NCBI GenBank assembly: GCA_030144725.1
Contig: JASKMD010000206.1
Span: 1-64,000 of the forward strand
Source: Haematococcus lacustris
Lineage: Eukaryota > Chlorophyta > Chlorophyceae > Chlamydomonadales > Haematococcaceae
DNA: 64,000 nucleotides
Reading direction: 5' to 3'
Position numbers and translations under genes: made by a program. Under the pieces are notes generated by a model, which saw only the letters and a program-made list of their open reading frames with translations, was not told where the DNA came from and did no database searches. Positions 62,079 to 64,000 of the stretch are shown one piece after another. Numbering within the stretch: position 1 is the first letter of the stretch; each line of letters opens with the position of its first letter.

Positions 62079-62440
62079 GCGCCACCAGCGCCACTAGCAG
62101 CAGTGCCAGGGTGGGGTGGGTTGAGGATGGCTGGAGCAAGCTGGCTGGCTGGGATGCTGGCATTGCACTGATCAAGCGAAATGGTACACCTGGTCTTAGG
62201 CTGCATGGCACAGCTTGCTCATTGAGCTACATTGCCTCCACCTAAGTTTTGATACCAGTACTTTGTATGCATTGCTTACCCTTGCTTGGAATGAGCTTAT
62301 CAAGGCTTGCTTGGATTATGCGTGGCTGCATGGCTCCCGTTGTGATTGCATGGCCAAATGCATGGGTTGGGACATGGACTTTGACAAGGATTACCTGTTG
62401 CGACTCTTGGGATGGGATGGGACGGCATCAACGCCTCCCT

Positions 62441-62445
62441 TGTAA
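62441..62445 (+). terminator. possible polyadenylation signal TGTAA of the LCIB-family gene
   Basis: TGTAA about 360 nt after the stop codon, the first one seen downstream. Confidence 0.4.
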
Positions 62446-62761
62446 CGACTCCAGCAGGCTGTTGTAGTTCGTGCCTTCGGCTGGTGACCTGGACTGGTCT
62501 TGATGCCTCCAACCCTTGCACCAAACATCAGCAAGCAACCTACATTCAATCAAACCCTCCCAACTCAGGTGGTCCCAACATGGGGTTGGTTATTGGGCGC
62601 GTCTCCTGGCAAGCGGCGCGGAACATCTTGCGAGCGAGGCTGTACAGGCGCCAACGATCGTGACATGCCTCACCTGCTCACTATCAATTGTTCTGGTGGT
62701 ATGGAGCGGTATCCGGGATTGAACTGTGCTTGATATCATTTCAGCCCTCCATTCGGGCGCC
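62446..62761. other. intergenic; first copy of a palindromic 17-mer
   Basis: CCCAACATGGGGTTGGT occurs at about 62574 and again at about 62763, flanking ~170 bp of unique sequence. No gene. Confidence 0.4.
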
Positions 62762-63199
62762 CCCAACATGGGGTTGGTGATATACATGCAAATTCTCTCT
62801 CAATATTGCACCGTTTTCGATACCGTTTATCACATTGACAGCTGCGATTTAATCCGCGTAGCCTGACCATCAGCGCAAGCCATTGCAGTCTTTGCGGGCG
62901 TACTGCCACATGTGCCCGCGAACAAATCACAGCGGCAAGACGGCTTTCCTTGGCACGGTAAGCCATATCGTTGTGACCCCATCTACCTAGCGTAGTGAGC
63001 TGGTTGTGCACAAATGGAATGTCCGGCCGACACCCAACGCGATGCCTGCCGGGCGTACAGGGTGTTAGGGCTTTTTGAGAGGGCCATGCGGGAGGTTACG
63101 GACGCCTGCGGAGTGCGCTGAGGGCACGGGGAGGGCCCAAGGAATGCAGCGGTGGGGTGGGGAGGCTCTCCCGTGCTGGTCGGGGGTAGGAGGTTTCGG
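62762..63199. repeat. dispersed 438-bp repeat, copy 2
   Basis: Direct repeat of 54701-55138. The 3' half (from ACCCAACGCGATGCCTGCCG) is essentially identical; the 5' half has scattered substitutions. Confidence 0.85.
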
Positions 63200-64000
63200 A
63201 CAGCTCGGGTCGGTTGGAGGGGGGTTGGGTTAAGGAGTCGACATCGTTGAAGCCACTGTCACGCCCCGCATTGTCACGCCATGTTCCAGCGTGGTCCGTG
63301 AGGCCCTGTTCAAGCGTGAGGCCGTGGTCAGCGCAGGTTGGTCACGTCGCTGTGCGTGCAGGGCTGCTCGTGCTTTTTGTGTGCAACAGTGCCGTGGCGC
63401 TCTGTGCCTGCGCTCTGTGCCGCTCACTGTTATTCGAGTCTGGGCATTCTAAGCACGACGGGCGCCGAGCGCCGAGCGCAGCAGGACGCAGCAAGGGCGG
63501 AAAAGGCGGGAGCCAGAGCCAGCTTACCTGTGTCAGCTTATGGCTGTAGTGTATGTGCATGAGGCTGTAGTGTATGTGCATGAGCAGCAGGAGGCTGCAA
63601 GGCATGGGCAGCAGTGCATAAGCAGCAGGCTGTAGGGGTGTGGCTGTGCATGCTGCTAGTAGGAGCAGGCTACAGGTGTGCTGCAGTAGGGGTGTGGCAC
63701 TGCTTGCAGGCAGCAGGAGGCTGCAGGGCATGGGCAGCAGGGGCATGGGCAGCAGCAGCAGCAGGAGGCTGCAGGGCATGAGCAGCAGCAGCAGCAGGAG
63801 GCTGCAGGGCATGGGCTGCAGGGCATGAGCAGCAGCAGGAGGCTGCAGGGCATGAGCAGCAGCAGCAGGAGGCTGGACCGCAGCCAGCAGCAGCAGCAGC
63901 AGCAGCAGCAGGTGACGATGTGGTAGCAGTAGTGCGCAAGCCCCTTCAGCTTTCTTTGTTACGAGGCTGTAGGCGTGCAGGCTTAGCAGGGCAGGCAGGT
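63200..64000. repeat. CAG/CTGCAGGGCATG minisatellite and flank
   Basis: About 63555-63910 is a tandem minisatellite of GGCATGAGCAGCAGCAGGAG-type units ending in (CAG)8. The same family occurs inside the hAT composite (about 49250-49510, 51430-51640, 52110-52310). From 63200 to 63555 I see no gene. Confidence 0.65.

Overview
This is nuclear DNA of a GC-rich green alga. The order Chlamydomonadales is likely, and Haematococcus or a close relative is my best guess, inferred without a database search. The signs are: many short GT-AG introns with a TGCAG acceptor; TGTAA near two gene ends (the chlorophyte polyadenylation motif); CAG/CTG and hexamer repeats in both exons and introns; an LCIB-family CO2-concentrating protein; a giant OPR/RAP-type protein; and a Fanzor relic.

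Layout. (1) 362-13808, minus strand: a 28-exon gene for a ~2,199-residue coiled-coil protein, most like the ciliary transition-fibre protein FBF1. (2) 15061-17979, plus: a decayed Fanzor (eukaryotic TnpB-like RNA-guided nuclease), carrying an introner-like insertion and followed by a conserved ~290-nt 3' segment. A second solitary copy of that segment sits in intron 1 of the carrier gene at 44.8-45.0 kb. (3) 18674-31153, plus: a seven-exon, 2,873-residue OPR/RAP protein, probably an organelle RNA-binding factor, whose introns hold telomere-like hexamer arrays. (4) 33608-36870, plus: a ten-exon secretory-pathway cyclophilin B. (5) 37.0-38.5 kb: three inverted-repeat (foldback) structures and a small basic ORF. 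(6) 39934-45108, minus: a nine-exon mitochondrial carrier with a long Pro-rich insertion. (7) 46131-53853: a 7.7-kb hAT-type composite element with CAGGGCTGTG termini and a perfect 8-bp target duplication. Inside are a deleted transposase, a 0.7-kb inverted repeat and a 225-bp satellite. (8) 54.1-59.5 kb: dispersed repeats around a transposase-like gene (55429-58732). (9) 59723-62078, plus: a seven-exon LCIB/LCIC-family protein. (10) 62.1-64.0 kb: dispersed repeats and a CAG-rich minisatellite.

The genes do not form a pathway; they are independent nuclear genes separated by mobile DNA. Exon boundaries were assigned by eye from GT/AG sites, reading frame and family similarity. For the FBF1-like, RAP, cyclophilin, carrier and LCIB genes the exon lengths sum to a multiple of three with matching phases, so those models are internally consistent. 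The strongest lead for new biology is the Fanzor relic with its repeated 3' segment (a possible guide-RNA scaffold), followed by the introner-like insertion, the telomere-like intronic arrays and the hAT composite.
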